From NCBI GenBank assembly GCA_001800515.1, contig MGVN01000144.1:36205-71406 (forward strand): DNA of 35,202 nucleotides, given 5' to 3'. The stretch's first letter is position 1; every line of letters starts with the position of its first letter. This document shows positions 1 to 7,908 of this stretch, piece after piece. The translations under genes and the position numbers were made by a program. Below the pieces are notes generated by a model. It was not told the DNA's origin. It saw only the letters and a program-made list of their open reading frames with translations, and ran no database searches. This stretch comes from Elusimicrobia bacterium RIFOXYB2_FULL_49_7 (GTDB taxonomy: Bacteria; Fibrobacterota; OXYB2-FULL-49-7).

Positions 1-398
1 GTCAAAGGGATGCCCGCATAGGCGGCCGCGCCGATGGCAGAGGGGATGCCTGGCACCACTTCCACAGTAATCCCGTTCTTTTTTAAATACTCGGCTTCTT
101 CAGATCCTCTGCCGAACAGATAGGGATCGCCCCCCTTTAAACGCACCACCCGCTTACCGGCCTGCGCCTTTTCCAGCAGGAGCTTATTAATCTCTTCCTG
201 TTTCAGGGTATGGCTTCCCCCCTCTTTACCCGCATATATTTTTTCAGCACCCGCTGGAACCTGATTCAGTAAAGCAGGAGCAGCCAGATGATCATAGATT
301 ACCACTTCTGCCCGAGCAAGAAGTTTGGCCCCTTTCAGGGTTAACAGATCGGGATCGCCTGGACCTGCGCCCACCAAAAATACGGTTCCACTTGCCAC
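1..398 (-). CDS. cobA: Uroporphyrinogen-III C-methyltransferase (SUMT), N-terminal part
   Basis: Partial gene running off the left edge; about 132 N-terminal residues are present. It should use S-adenosylmethionine to methylate uroporphyrinogen III at C2 and C7, giving precorrin-2 for siroheme or cobalamin. The translation starts with the glycine-rich SAM-site stretch [16 protein letters not shown]. It continues with [15 protein letters not shown] and [17 protein letters not shown], all hallmark segments of the SUMT family. The start is a GTG at 398 whose G overlaps the TAG stop of hemC (TAGTG), so the two are translationally coupled. Whether a uroporphyrinogen-III synthase (HemD) domain is fused at the C-terminus, as in many anaerobes, cannot be seen here. 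Confidence 0.93.
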   Translation of the reverse strand, partial: MASGTVFLVGAGPGDPDLLTLKGAKLLARAEVVIYDHLAAPALLNQVPAGAEKIYAGKEGGSHTLKQEEINKLLLEKAQAGKRVVRLKGGDPYLFGRGSEEAEYLKKNGITVEVVPGIPSAIGAAAYAGIPL

Positions 399-1336
399 TA
401 TGCTACTCCGCCCCGATTTTCAAAGGCAGCTAAGATGGCTTTTCCGCCTGCCTGAAGGAGCGCTTTTCCGGCCAGACGACCAATGGCCTCTGCTTCCGCA
501 AGCAGCCCCTCTTCTGTCACATCCAGGCAATCCAAACCATCCGGTGAAATAAGTTGGGCACGCAAAATCAGCTGACCTGAAATGCACTTTGAAATCACAC
601 CCAGGGATAATTGACAGCCGCCCCCCAATGAAGACAAAAGAGCCCGTTCTGCCATGATACATAAACGATCTGTTTCCATATCCGCACAGGCGCGCAGCAG
701 CTCAATGACCCGCTCATCGCCGGTGCGTGTTTCAATGGCCAATGCCCCCTGTCCCACGGCCGGTAAAAAGAGCTCCGCATCCAGCACTTCCGTTATCCGC
801 TCGCTAAGCTGCAATCGTTCCAGTCCGGCGCGGGCCAGGATAAGCGCATCCGCCACCCCATCATCCAGTTTGGCCAGTCGAGTACCCACATTGCCGCGAA
901 TATCTCTTATTATCAAGTCCGGCCTGAGCCGTTTGAGCAATATTTGGCGCCGCAGACTCCCGGTGGCCACCCGACTTCCTTCCGGTAGCGTAAAAAGTGT
1001 CAGGCCCGGTTTCGTAATCAGTACATCCTCCACCGGTGCCCGGCTCGGCACAGCCGAGAGCGCCAATCCCTCCGGAAGTAGGGTAGGCAAGTCCTTGCAA
1101 CTGTGGACCGCACCATCCACTTGGCCATTTAATAACTCCGCCTCCAAGGCTTCGGTAAAGGCCCCTTTGCCGCCCATGTTGACCAACGAGCGATCCAATT
1201 GGTTGTCCCCATCCGTGACAATGATTTTTTCTTCCACCACCAAATCCGGGAAACGGGCTCTGAGAAGCGCCGCCACGCTTCGTGTTTGTATCAGGGCTAA
1301 GGGGCTGCCCCGGGTACCTAAAATGAGTTTTTTCAT
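398..1336 (-). CDS. hemC: Porphobilinogen deaminase (hydroxymethylbilane synthase)
   Basis: This cytoplasmic enzyme joins four porphobilinogen units into hydroxymethylbilane. The 312 residues match the usual family length. The N-terminus has the GTRGSPLAL signature, followed by the IVTDGDN and [11 protein letters not shown] segments. RATGSLRR-like residues (VATGSLRRQ) line the substrate site. Cys241 in LGGGCQ is the expected attachment point of the dipyrromethane cofactor. The ATG overlaps the stop codon of hemA (TAATG), and the gene's own stop overlaps the SUMT start. It is therefore the third gene of a tightly coupled tetrapyrrole operon. Confidence 0.97.
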   Translation of the reverse strand: MKKLILGTRGSPLALIQTRSVAALLRARFPDLVVEEKIIVTDGDNQLDRSLVNMGGKGAFTEALEAELLNGQVDGAVHSCKDLPTLLPEGLALSAVPSRAPVEDVLITKPGLTLFTLPEGSRVATGSLRRQILLKRLRPDLIIRDIRGNVGTRLAKLDDGVADALILARAGLERLQLSERITEVLDAELFLPAVGQGALAIETRTGDERVIELLRACADMETDRLCIMAERALLSSLGGGCQLSLGVISKCISGQLILRAQLISPDGLDCLDVTEEGLLAEAEAIGRLAGKALLQAGGKAILAAFENRGGVA

Positions 1337-2604
1337 TATGCTTGAAGTTGAAAGACCTGTTTGACGGAATCCGCAATATGCTGGTCTGAAGGCAACGGCG
1401 CTTCTCCGCTTTCCCTCAAACGGCGAATAGGTTCGCGCAGGATCTCCTGAACAAGGTGTTGCGTCATCTCATCAATTTCCAGGAATCGCTTTTTGTCAAG
1501 CAATCCGGACAGCCGGGCCATTTCCTCCAAACGGACCCTTTCCGCATGCGCCTCTAATTGACGAATCATGGGCAGAGCCTGTTTTGATCGGTGCCAAGTA
1601 CGGAGTCGTTCCAATTCCTCCTCAATGATTCGTTCTGCCTGAGGCAACGCAGCACGGCGTCGCTCCAGGGTGGCATCCACTTGCTGATTCAAATGGTCAA
1701 TATCATACAACATAAAACCGGGCAAAGCTTCTGATTCCGGCGGAAAAGTGCGCGGCACCCCCATATCCACCACCGGTAGCGCGGTCTGTCTGACCGCTGA
1801 GATCAAAGCCAATTCAGCTTGTGAAAAGATGGCCCCTTCAGATCGGATGGCCGAAATCACCCCATCACACTGACCCATCGTATGAAGCGCACCTGAAAAG
1901 GAAACCGCCTCTCCGCCCGCCTCTTCGGCCAGAATGGCGGCCCGCTCCGGCGTTCGGTTGGCAATCAGAATACGCCCCGCTTTTTTCGCCGCCAAGTGTT
2001 GCGCTGTCAGACGGGCCATTTCACCTGCACCGAGTAACAGAATCGATTTGTCGGACAGGGTGCCTAAACAGTCGCGCAACCGCTCAACCGCAGCCAGGCT
2101 GACCGACACGGCACCCAGCCCGATTTCGGTTTCAGATCGGACCCGTTTTCCGGCAGACAAGGCACCATGCATCACTTTATTGATCATCACGCCATTGCTC
2201 GCAGCCATGCAACAAAGGTGATAGGCATCCCGCACCTGTCCTAAAATCTGTGCCTCGCCGAGAATCATGGATTCCAGGCCGGATGCCACCCGGAAAAGAT
2301 GGCGTAACGCTGCTTCATTATGGTGAGCATAAAAGAGGGAGCGGGCAAGAGGAACCAACCCCTTAAATCGGCAGAGATAGTCAGCCAGCGCGACTTCAAA
2401 TGCTTCATTATCCTCATTCGTTTTATCATAAACCGCCAGAATTTCAGTCCGATTGCAGGTAGAGAGAAGCACCCCTTCCCGAATCAAAGGCAGGGCCAGC
2501 AAGCCTTCCAGAAAACGGCCCACTTCATGGTCTGCAAAGCTGATACGTTCGCGCACCGCCACCGGCGCCATGCGGTGATCCACGCCCATGAGCAAGAGCT
2601 TCAT
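1336..2604 (-). CDS. hemA: Glutamyl-tRNA reductase
   Basis: First committed step of C5-pathway tetrapyrrole synthesis: NADPH-dependent reduction of glutamyl-tRNA(Glu) to glutamate-1-semialdehyde. The 422 residues are of normal family length. The N-terminal catalytic domain shows GVDHRMAPVAVRE and the nucleophile motif STCNRTE (Cys about residue 50). GLESMILGEAQILGQV follows, then a Rossmann NADPH domain with LLGAGEMA around residue 190, and a helical C-terminal dimerisation domain. The start overlaps the upstream precorrin-2 dehydrogenase stop by 4 bp (ATGA). Position in a hem/siroheme operon is typical of Clostridia and Desulfobacterota as well as some FCB bacteria. Confidence 0.97.
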   Translation of the reverse strand: MKLLLMGVDHRMAPVAVRERISFADHEVGRFLEGLLALPLIREGVLLSTCNRTEILAVYDKTNEDNEAFEVALADYLCRFKGLVPLARSLFYAHHNEAALRHLFRVASGLESMILGEAQILGQVRDAYHLCCMAASNGVMINKVMHGALSAGKRVRSETEIGLGAVSVSLAAVERLRDCLGTLSDKSILLLGAGEMARLTAQHLAAKKAGRILIANRTPERAAILAEEAGGEAVSFSGALHTMGQCDGVISAIRSEGAIFSQAELALISAVRQTALPVVDMGVPRTFPPESEALPGFMLYDIDHLNQQVDATLERRRAALPQAERIIEEELERLRTWHRSKQALPMIRQLEAHAERVRLEEMARLSGLLDKKRFLEIDEMTQHLVQEILREPIRRLRESGEAPLPSDQHIADSVKQVFQLQA

Positions 2605-3212
2605 CCGCTTATCCTCCGGTTCAAGACCGACTCATCACCCTTGAGAAAAGCATCGATTGCTCCGGAATCAAGGAGAGACTTTATAGTTGCTTTGCGCTTG
2701 CCGGCATCGGATTCTGTTGCCATCAGTCTTTTTCGATATCCTTCCAGTTTTTCTAAAAGAGACCCATACGCCTCTGGAAATTGGTCTTCAAGCTTTCGAC
2801 GAAGGTGTTTTGCCAAGGCCGGAAAAGCGCCTTCTGTAGAAACCGCAATTTGCAAGTGACCGCGCCGAATAGCTGCGCCTGCAAAAAAGTTGCACAGCGC
2901 GGGTTGATCCACTGCATTAAAGAGACGCTGGCTCGCTTTAGCATCCAAACTGATTTGTTCATTAACAGCCGAATCATTTGTTGCGGCAATGATCAGGAAA
3001 TAATCCTTTGCCTCTGGCGATTGATAGGGGCGCGCCAACCAGGTGATGGCGCCTTCACTTCGCCGCTGCTGCAACGCCGGACTGATTTCCGGGGAGATCA
3101 CAGTCAACCGGGCATGGGATTGAAGGAGATGGTCTGCCTTGGCGGCCGCCACCGCTCCTCCGCCCACGAGCAGGCACGCTTTGTCTTTTAGGTCAATGAA
3201 TGCAGGATACAT
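2601..3212 (-). CDS. Precorrin-2 dehydrogenase / sirohydrochlorin ferrochelatase-type protein (CysG N-terminal domain, Met8 family)
   Basis: NAD-dependent oxidation of precorrin-2 to sirohydrochlorin, possibly also Fe chelation, toward siroheme. The 203 residues match stand-alone Met8/SirC/CysG-N proteins. The Rossmann nucleotide loop is LLVGGGAVAAAKADHLL near residue 15. A later segment, FFAGAAIRRGHLQIAVSTEG, contains the family's characteristic region followed by S-x-G-x-x-P-x-L. It is the first heme-pathway gene of the minus-strand operon and overlaps hemA by 4 bp. Only 17 bp separate it from the DUF2283 gene upstream, so it may be co-transcribed with the small pair. Siroheme output would fit an organism with assimilatory or dissimilatory sulfite or nitrite reduction, which is inference. 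Confidence 0.93.
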   Translation of the reverse strand: MYPAFIDLKDKACLLVGGGAVAAAKADHLLQSHARLTVISPEISPALQQRRSEGAITWLARPYQSPEAKDYFLIIAATNDSAVNEQISLDAKASQRLFNAVDQPALCNFFAGAAIRRGHLQIAVSTEGAFPALAKHLRRKLEDQFPEAYGSLLEKLEGYRKRLMATESDAGKRKATIKSLLDSGAIDAFLKGDESVLNRRISG

Positions 3213-3229
3213 CTGACTGAAAAAATACC

Positions 3230-3442
3230 CTATGAGGCTTTTTTCATCGGCTCCGATTCATACACCATTCGTGTTGGCTGCATTACATGCTTGGAGGCAT
3301 CCAGCACTTCAAGGGAAACAATACTGCCATCCTTATCATAATCAATGATTACGCCGGGCTTATCCTCATCGCTCTCTGCAATTGGATTTTCATTCAAAAT
3401 AATGTCAAGCGTATCGGTTTCCGCATCATACACAACTTTCAT
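3230..3442 (-). CDS. DUF2283 family small protein (probable antitoxin-like partner)
   Basis: The 70-residue protein matches the DUF2283 pattern: it opens with YDAETDTLDI, then has an acidic stretch, a GVIIDYDKDGSIVSLEVLDAS core, and a short tail. DUF2283 proteins are commonly encoded right after a DUF4258 gene, as here: its ATG lies inside the last codons of the upstream gene (17 bp overlap). Such pairs are annotated as toxin-antitoxin-like, but a biochemical role is not established. The pair sits just upstream of the siroheme/heme operon in the same direction. The gene is intact. Confidence 0.85.
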   Translation of the reverse strand: MKVVYDAETDTLDIILNENPIAESDEDKPGVIIDYDKDGSIVSLEVLDASKHVMQPTRMVYESEPMKKAS

Positions 3443-3719
3443 GACTGACCTCCATATTTTTCACTTTACTTGTCCGATACACCGTCACAACTACCGCAGG
3501 ACTCCTGTCGACATCAATGACAACGCGGTCAAGATACTCCTTTGGCGGTTCGCCACAACATACCATCGACTGATATATGCACCTACCGGGACGGATTTCC
3601 AGTTTTTGTTGCGGCTGCGTTACGACTGCACCAATGTCCGTCTCCGTGAGGCCACGCCGTCCCATTTCAAAGCGAGCATGGGTAGAGATAATGTACTCTT
3701 TCACATCCGGATTTAGCAT
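3426..3719 (-). CDS. DUF4258 domain-containing small protein (probable toxin-like partner)
   Basis: The 97-residue protein carries the DUF4258 hallmarks: a HARFEMGRRGLTETDI segment near residue 14, which places it in a RelE-like small fold, then a central GRCIYQ region and VVIDVDRSPAVVVTVYR near the end. It is the first gene of the pair and its 3' end overlaps the DUF2283 ORF by 17 bp. Bacterial DUF4258/DUF2283 pairs are often considered toxin-antitoxin modules by gene context. No activity can be read from the sequence. The upstream minus-strand region is AT-rich (TATTTT, then TACAAT close to the ATG), with no clear Shine-Dalgarno. Confidence 0.85.
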   Translation of the reverse strand: MLNPDVKEYIISTHARFEMGRRGLTETDIGAVVTQPQQKLEIRPGRCIYQSMVCCGEPPKEYLDRVVIDVDRSPAVVVTVYRTSKVKNMEVSHESCV

Positions 3720-3853
3720 TCTATTGTAAAAATACGCTTTCCCCTTGCTCTTTTTCCAATGTTTTCATCCTCTCGAATGCCATTGCATATAAGGAATGAT
3801 GCAGCTAGAATTCGCGAATAGGTTATCGGCCTGATTGAACAAAGGATGGGTTT

Positions 3854-4063
3854 ATGCTTTCCAACAATTATTCAAGTTTGATTCTTGACACAGTCGAAGA
3901 CCTGTCTCCGGAAAAACAGCAGGAAGTCTATGATTTTGCCAATTTTCTTAAACTCCAGCGAATAACCCCAGCAGACCCATCATCCTCACTGGAAGATATC
4001 ATCGGTCTGTTTGAAGGCCCGGCAAACCTCTCTTCAAAGCATGATGAAATCTATGACCGGTAA
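3854..4063 (+). CDS. DUF2281 family antitoxin
   Basis: The 69-residue protein starts with an N-terminal helix rich in LSPEKQQEVYDFANFLK. It ends with the typical DUF2281 tail, DIIGLFEGPANLSSKHDEIYDR. In many genomes the SSKHDEIY tail runs straight into an overlapping PIN-domain VapC toxin. Here that toxin is reduced to a short stub that begins inside the last codons. An AAAGGA Shine-Dalgarno lies 7 nt before the ATG. This looks like an orphan antitoxin left after loss of its toxin. Confidence 0.85.
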   Translation: MLSNNYSSLILDTVEDLSPEKQQEVYDFANFLKLQRITPADPSSSLEDIIGLFEGPANLSSKHDEIYDR

Positions 4064-4112
4064 TCGCATCTTTGCCGAACACTTCCGAATCATGAAGTTC
4101 GAATCCATCTGA
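4053..4112 (+). pseudogene. Truncated VapC-like PIN toxin stub
   Basis: An ATG overlapping the DUF2281 stop opens a 19-residue frame, beginning MTGNRIF and ending at TGA. VapC toxins paired with DUF2281 antitoxins commonly begin with a similar few residues followed by the first catalytic Asp (D-T-N/S). Here the sequence diverges right after MTGNRIF and no PIN domain follows, so the catalytic region is missing. The identification rests on position and seven residues only. Confidence 0.4.
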
Positions 4113-4186
4113 TTTCCCGACCTCACACCCGTCCATTTGCATGTCAGTTTCCTCTCATATAGTGACCATTTTAAAACCCAAATAAT

Positions 4187-4199
4187 TATATTTCCTCTC
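4187..4199 (+). promoter_or_regulatory. Leaderless-type -10 element before the glycosidase-like gene
   Basis: TATATT at 4187-4192 lies exactly 7 nt before the ATG at 4200, and there is no Shine-Dalgarno in the preceding 20 nt. A TGACC-containing stretch at 4163-4169 is the only -35-like sequence. The same TATATT-N7-ATG arrangement recurs before the genes at 10145 and 19618. Transcription would begin at or next to the start codon. Confidence 0.45.
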
Positions 4200-5414
4200 A
4201 TGAAACACCCGATACCCAACTTTCCCGAATCACTGCGGCAGCGTTGCAAAGAAGCCGTGCTATTGGCCGCACAGTGGCACGCCAAGACACAAATCCGCCA
4301 CACCTGGCCTCACTGGACTGCGGATGCCGGTCGTTTTGCATCAACTGTTAACATAGCCGATCCCACCGAACGAATCGGTTATTCCATTTGCTGGAATACG
4401 GCGCGCGGTGTTCAAGCCCTGCTCTCCGCCTATCTGCTTTCCAAAAATCCCGAAGATCTCAAAACCGCACAATTGGGTATGGAGTTTGTAAAATCCTGCC
4501 AAATTTTCGAACCGGAATTTCCTCACCATGCAGGCGCCTGTAAAGAAGAAAACGCCCAAACCGATCACATCGCCTCACGCGATACCGTAGAGGCCGTTCA
4601 GGGATTCACCAACCTCTATGCCGTCACCAAAGACCCTGTGGCCTTGCTTCGGGCTAAAGCCGGTGCGGATTGGCTGACAGGCTGGTTTCTGGAAAAAGGT
4701 TATCCGAACGGTTATATCTGGCATAAATATCAAGACGACAAAGGCAGTGTGTGCGATGACTTTTCCAGACTGATGCTCTCAGCCGCCGTGCTGGTATTGG
4801 CCCAGTTGGACGCCTTAACGGGCGAAAAACGATATACCCGACATATCCCGACATTCATGGATTGGGTTATTGAAAAATCTCTTGAAAAAGACGGGGCCCT
4901 TAAAATCCATGACGGCACGGATGTGAGTCACCACGCAGTGAAGGCAGGTCCCCTGGCCGGCTGCTTTACCAATGATGACGGCGCAGGTGTGGCCATGATT
5001 GCAGCCTGGCGCGCCACAGGTTCGGAACGATACCGCGTTTCCGCGCTTCGCAATGGAGAATGGTGGCTCAAACTCCCTTCTCTACCGGAAACCTACGCCT
5101 CCATTCCCTCTGCTTTAAATACCTTATTGGATCTCTACCGGCTTTCCGGAGACCAACGCTATCTGGACAAATCATTGCCCTATCTGGAAAAGGTATTATC
5201 CATGCAGCACTTGGACCCTTCGGATGAACGTACCCACGGCGGTTTCTGTGGCCAGGATTTAAGCAGCGGCAGAGAAAGTAAAATTCACACCTCGACCAAT
5301 GGTATGGATTATATCAGCCATCGGACCACCCTGTATGCCATGATGGCATTGGCCAAAGCAGCCTGCGTAGCGGAAAACCAGTGGAACCTGGCCTATTCCG
5401 GTTTTGGGTGGTAG
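4200..5414 (+). CDS. (alpha/alpha)-barrel six-hairpin glycosidase-like protein
   Basis: About 404 residues, starting at the ATG at 4200 (MKHPIPNFPE). An in-frame ATG at 4137 would add 21 residues with no homology-like character and no ribosome site. The sequence is almost entirely paired helices, with repeated W, Y and G-rich turns (ICWNTARGVQALLSAYLL, SRDTVEAVQGFTNLYAV, AKAGADWLTGWFLEKGYP). This is the pattern of six-hairpin glycosidase or epimerase-type barrels. No signal peptide is visible, so it is probably cytoplasmic. The bicupin gene begins 15 bp downstream with a good Shine-Dalgarno, indicating an operon. The exact substrate cannot be told; a role in sugar or uronide processing is inference. 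An acylglucosamine epimerase-like fold is an alternative. Confidence 0.6.
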   Translation: MKHPIPNFPESLRQRCKEAVLLAAQWHAKTQIRHTWPHWTADAGRFASTVNIADPTERIGYSICWNTARGVQALLSAYLLSKNPEDLKTAQLGMEFVKSCQIFEPEFPHHAGACKEENAQTDHIASRDTVEAVQGFTNLYAVTKDPVALLRAKAGADWLTGWFLEKGYPNGYIWHKYQDDKGSVCDDFSRLMLSAAVLVLAQLDALTGEKRYTRHIPTFMDWVIEKSLEKDGALKIHDGTDVSHHAVKAGPLAGCFTNDDGAGVAMIAAWRATGSERYRVSALRNGEWWLKLPSLPETYASIPSALNTLLDLYRLSGDQRYLDKSLPYLEKVLSMQHLDPSDERTHGGFCGQDLSSGRESKIHTSTNGMDYISHRTTLYAMMALAKAACVAENQWNLAYSGFGW

Positions 5415-5429
5415 AAAAGGAGAACAAGG

Positions 5430-6188
5430 ATGAGCGGACCCATTATTATTCAGGATCTCAGCAGCGCCCTGCTCGAAACCCACAACAGTGTCATCAAGCA
5501 ACGGCTCATGGTGGGCGAAGTGGAGGGGTTGGAAGTCCATTTTTTTTCCACCGTAGCGGGTGCGGGCATGGAATTCCCTCCTCTACCTGATGCGGGTCGG
5601 GTCTTACTCTTTACCAACGGTATTGGCCTGATGGATATGTCCGGTAAGACGCTCGGAATTCATGAAATCGCCCTGTGTGTTCCGGGGCAGAACCGTTGCC
5701 GGATCACCGGCAGCGCGCCCTGCCTGGAATTCCTGGAATTGGTCATTCCCTTTTCAGCGGCGGATAAAAAAGAGTGGGCAGCCAACCAAGCCCAATTCCC
5801 TTACTTCATCTCCTATTCCGACTGCAAAACCTATCGTGAAAAGATAAAAAGCGAAAAGACAAAGAGCCGGACTCTCCTGCCGGACAACCTTTTTCCTCGT
5901 TTCTGCATCGGGTCAGTAGAAACAACCGGCCCGGATTTGGTTGGGGCTCACACCCATCCCATGCTGGAACAGCTCTTTTTCGGACTCAAAGGCAACCATT
6001 GCCGGGTTAAGGCAGACGAGGTGCAAACCGTATTCAAGGAAAATGTCCTTCTCCACATTCCGCTGGGTTCCTCGCACAGCGTGGAGGTCGATGCCCCCTA
6101 TAATCTTCATTATATATGGATGGACCTTTTCCGCAACCGGGCGGATATGGAGTATATCCAGCAGGAGCATCTGGAGGATAATAAATAA
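5430..6188 (+). CDS. Bicupin protein, possibly sugar-sensing or sugar-modifying
   Basis: The 252-residue protein has two cupin-like halves. The first half (residues 20-110) contains GMEFPPLPDAGRVLLFTNG and lacks clear metal ligands. The second half has a classic metal-binding run, GAHTHPMLEQLFFG, near residue 172, and a late histidine in HIPLGSSHSVEV, giving H-x-H, E and H ligands. No DNA-binding domain is attached. AAAAGGAGA precedes the ATG, and it follows the glycosidase-like gene by 15 bp, so the two are probably one operon acting on the same carbohydrate. The N-terminal half resembles the ligand-binding cupins of AraC regulators. Its function is unrecognised beyond the fold. Confidence 0.6.
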   Translation: MSGPIIIQDLSSALLETHNSVIKQRLMVGEVEGLEVHFFSTVAGAGMEFPPLPDAGRVLLFTNGIGLMDMSGKTLGIHEIALCVPGQNRCRITGSAPCLEFLELVIPFSAADKKEWAANQAQFPYFISYSDCKTYREKIKSEKTKSRTLLPDNLFPRFCIGSVETTGPDLVGAHTHPMLEQLFFGLKGNHCRVKADEVQTVFKENVLLHIPLGSSHSVEVDAPYNLHYIWMDLFRNRADMEYIQQEHLEDNK

Positions 6189-6218
6189 CTTTTAGCAATT
6201 ATTTGCTTATTTTGGAAT

Positions 6219-6247
6219 TTGGCAAGTATATTTCTTGTAAATTGATA
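6219..6247 (+). promoter_or_regulatory. Candidate sigma-70-type promoter for the outer-membrane-like gene
   Basis: TTGGCA at 6219-6224 and TTGATA at 6242-6247 are separated by 17 bp. They lie just upstream of the AAAAAAGGAGAA ribosome site and ATG at 6271. The -35 is good and the -10 moderate. Confidence 0.35.
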
Positions 6248-6270
6248 GGAACTTTAAAAAAGGAGAAACA

Positions 6271-7392
6271 ATGAGGAAATCTCTCGTCATCGCAAGCCTG
6301 TTAATCACAGCCATGGTCACATCCGTCAAAGTCGAAGGCTTTGACATGGGACAGTCCCTGATGGAAATCGGTAAGGATGCTGCCCAGGGTTATTTGTCAC
6401 CTGCAGTAACCGTATTTGGAACCGGTATGAACGCAGGCTGGTACAACTCATCCAAGAGTCTGACCATGTTCAAATTACCCATCGGTATCTCTGTATTCAG
6501 CATGAGTGAAGCCTTTGCGAACATTGATGAGGATATGCAAACTTTTACGTTTAACGGAAAGCTGCCGACAGCTCCAATTATGGATCCTGTTGTCGCCAAC
6601 GCGAATCTTCCCGGCATCTCAACTTGGCAGCAATTAGTTGATGCAAATCCTTCGTTACCAAAAGAAATCCCCTTTTCAGCAGACGGCGTCCCAACGGTCT
6701 TTGGTTCCGATGAACCGAGAAAGCTGACAGTGGCTGAGCTCTTTGCTGCAGATCCCGCGGCAGCAACCCTACTTTTCACCACGATCGGCTTGCCGAATGA
6801 CACCGTCTCTCTTCCTTTTGTTGGAATGGATTATACCGGGCTTTCACCTTCGCTACCCGCAGTGACCGCTTTTACTATTGGCGTAAAAGCCATTCCGGTT
6901 ATCGACAATATGCAATTAGGTGTTCGCTGGTTTCCGGAAATGAAATTGGGTGATGTCGGCAAAATCGGACAATTCGGTTTTAAAATCCAGCACGAATTTA
7001 CACGCTTTGTTCCGGTCGTAAAAGATCTGCCTTTTCTGCATACCTCTGCTTATTGGGCAATGAACAGTTTGAATATCGACGCAGGTTCGGCCTCCCTTGA
7101 ACAAAGCAATTGGGTTATCATGGCGAATGCATCCGCTGATGCCAAATTCTTTATCGGTCTCGGTGCATTTATTGGCTTAGGTTTCGAAAGCAGCAGTATG
7201 ACTTTAGACGTTGACATGACGGAGGCCGGGTTGGATAATTATTCTCTGACCATTGACGGTGATAACGGCTTTCGTTTTCAAACAGGCCTCCGCCTCTCTC
7301 TGCTCAACTTTGACATATATGCGGACGCCAACTTCGGTGCCGTCACTTCTTACAACACCGGTATCACTCTGATTGGTCTGAACGGCCTGTAA
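6271..7392 (+). CDS. Exported outer-membrane beta-barrel-like protein (DUF6588-like)
   Basis: 373 residues with an N-terminal Sec signal (MRKSLVIASLLITAMVTSVKVEG). The early sequence GYLSPAVTVFGTGMNAGWYNS is followed by KLPIGISVFSMSEAF. It resembles DUF6588-type proteins, in which a predicted barrel follows a YL.P....G...N.GW motif. The second half has alternating hydrophobic strands and ends with short glycine-rich turns, consistent with a membrane barrel. A strong AAGGAG Shine-Dalgarno and a terminator right after the stop show it is a single-gene unit. Its role is unknown; a structural or transport barrel is plausible. Confidence 0.6.
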   Translation: MRKSLVIASLLITAMVTSVKVEGFDMGQSLMEIGKDAAQGYLSPAVTVFGTGMNAGWYNSSKSLTMFKLPIGISVFSMSEAFANIDEDMQTFTFNGKLPTAPIMDPVVANANLPGISTWQQLVDANPSLPKEIPFSADGVPTVFGSDEPRKLTVAELFAADPAAATLLFTTIGLPNDTVSLPFVGMDYTGLSPSLPAVTAFTIGVKAIPVIDNMQLGVRWFPEMKLGDVGKIGQFGFKIQHEFTRFVPVVKDLPFLHTSAYWAMNSLNIDAGSASLEQSNWVIMANASADAKFFIGLGAFIGLGFESSSMTLDVDMTEAGLDNYSLTIDGDNGFRFQTGLRLSLLNFDIYADANFGAVTSYNTGITLIGLNGL

Positions 7393-7424
7393 GTCGAACC
7401 GGATATTACATCGCTTAATAAAGG

Positions 7425-7456
7425 AAGCCCCCGAATATTCGGGGGCTTTTTTGTTT
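7425..7456 (+). terminator. Rho-independent terminator
   Basis: A perfect palindrome of 12+12 nt (7425-7448, arms AAGCCCCCGAAT and ATTCGGGGGCTT) is followed by a run of T residues. It lies 33 bp after the stop of the outer-membrane-like gene. On the opposite strand no T-run follows, so it chiefly serves plus-strand transcription. Confidence 0.93.
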
Positions 7457-7484
7457 TTTTGGAGAGTCGAAGCGGTCGGCTGAA

Positions 7485-7714
7485 TCAGGAAATCTCGCTT
7501 AAAATATCCTTCAGACGGGCCAACAAAGGCTGTTCAACTGTTTTTTCAAATATCTGCAACCATTTAAAGACATAATCCCTATTCCAACCCTTATTCTTAA
7601 GCGCTACATTCCGAACATCCTCTTCATCCCGCGCGCCTGACCGCCGATGATCATATACCCAATGCCTTGAGCATCAAGAACAACTGCTATCTTTTTAAGC
7701 AGCTCTTTGAACAT
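7485..7714 (-). pseudogene. Nucleotidyltransferase (AbiEii/MNT-like) gene with internal deletion
   Basis: The frame from the ATG at 7714 reads MFKELLKKIAVVLDAQGIGYMIIGGQA, the usual N-terminus of minimal nucleotidyltransferases up to the G-G motif. It then shifts into a short tail and stops at 7604. From about 7630 another frame gives RDEEDVRNVALKNKG and FKWLQIFEKTVEQP, which is the normal C-terminal region of the same family, ending at 7485. The central domain with the catalytic aspartates (roughly 100 residues) is missing and the junction is out of frame. It overlaps the upstream small gene by 20 bp, the usual layout for this pair. An intact relative is at 19618. Confidence 0.7.
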
Positions 7715-7901
7715 AAGGCAACCTTAAATGAGAAACCTTTTCTTTTATGACCTCAATGGATTCTTGCCCAGGAAAAACCCCAAGTTCTACGGCTTCCCGG
7801 TAAAGTGCCTCAAAAATCTGAAGATTCCTGAAATAATCTACCGGACTCGAAGCAATTTCTTGTTTCTCAAATCGCCGCCATTTTCCAATATCACGAATCA
7901 T
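7695..7901 (-). CDS. Small protein paired with nucleotidyltransferase (antitoxin-like)
   Basis: 68 residues, with a WRRFEKQE start and a FRNLQIFEALYREAVELGVFP core. This pattern is common in short proteins encoded directly before AbiEii/MNT-type nucleotidyltransferases, where they may act as the cognate partner. The ORF is intact although its downstream partner is broken. It begins only 7 bp after the nifU stop, with an AGGA-type ribosome site, and may be co-transcribed with nifSU. No biochemical activity can be assigned. Confidence 0.6.
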   Translation of the reverse strand: MIRDIGKWRRFEKQEIASSPVDYFRNLQIFEALYREAVELGVFPGQESIEVIKEKVSHLRLPYVQRAA

Positions 7902-7908
7902 TTTAGTC

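Noticed and set aside
654..1364. 236-codon plus-strand open frame antisense to hemC
   Set aside because: It is the complement of hemC, with serine/arginine-rich low-complexity translation and no ribosome site; hemC has full family motifs.
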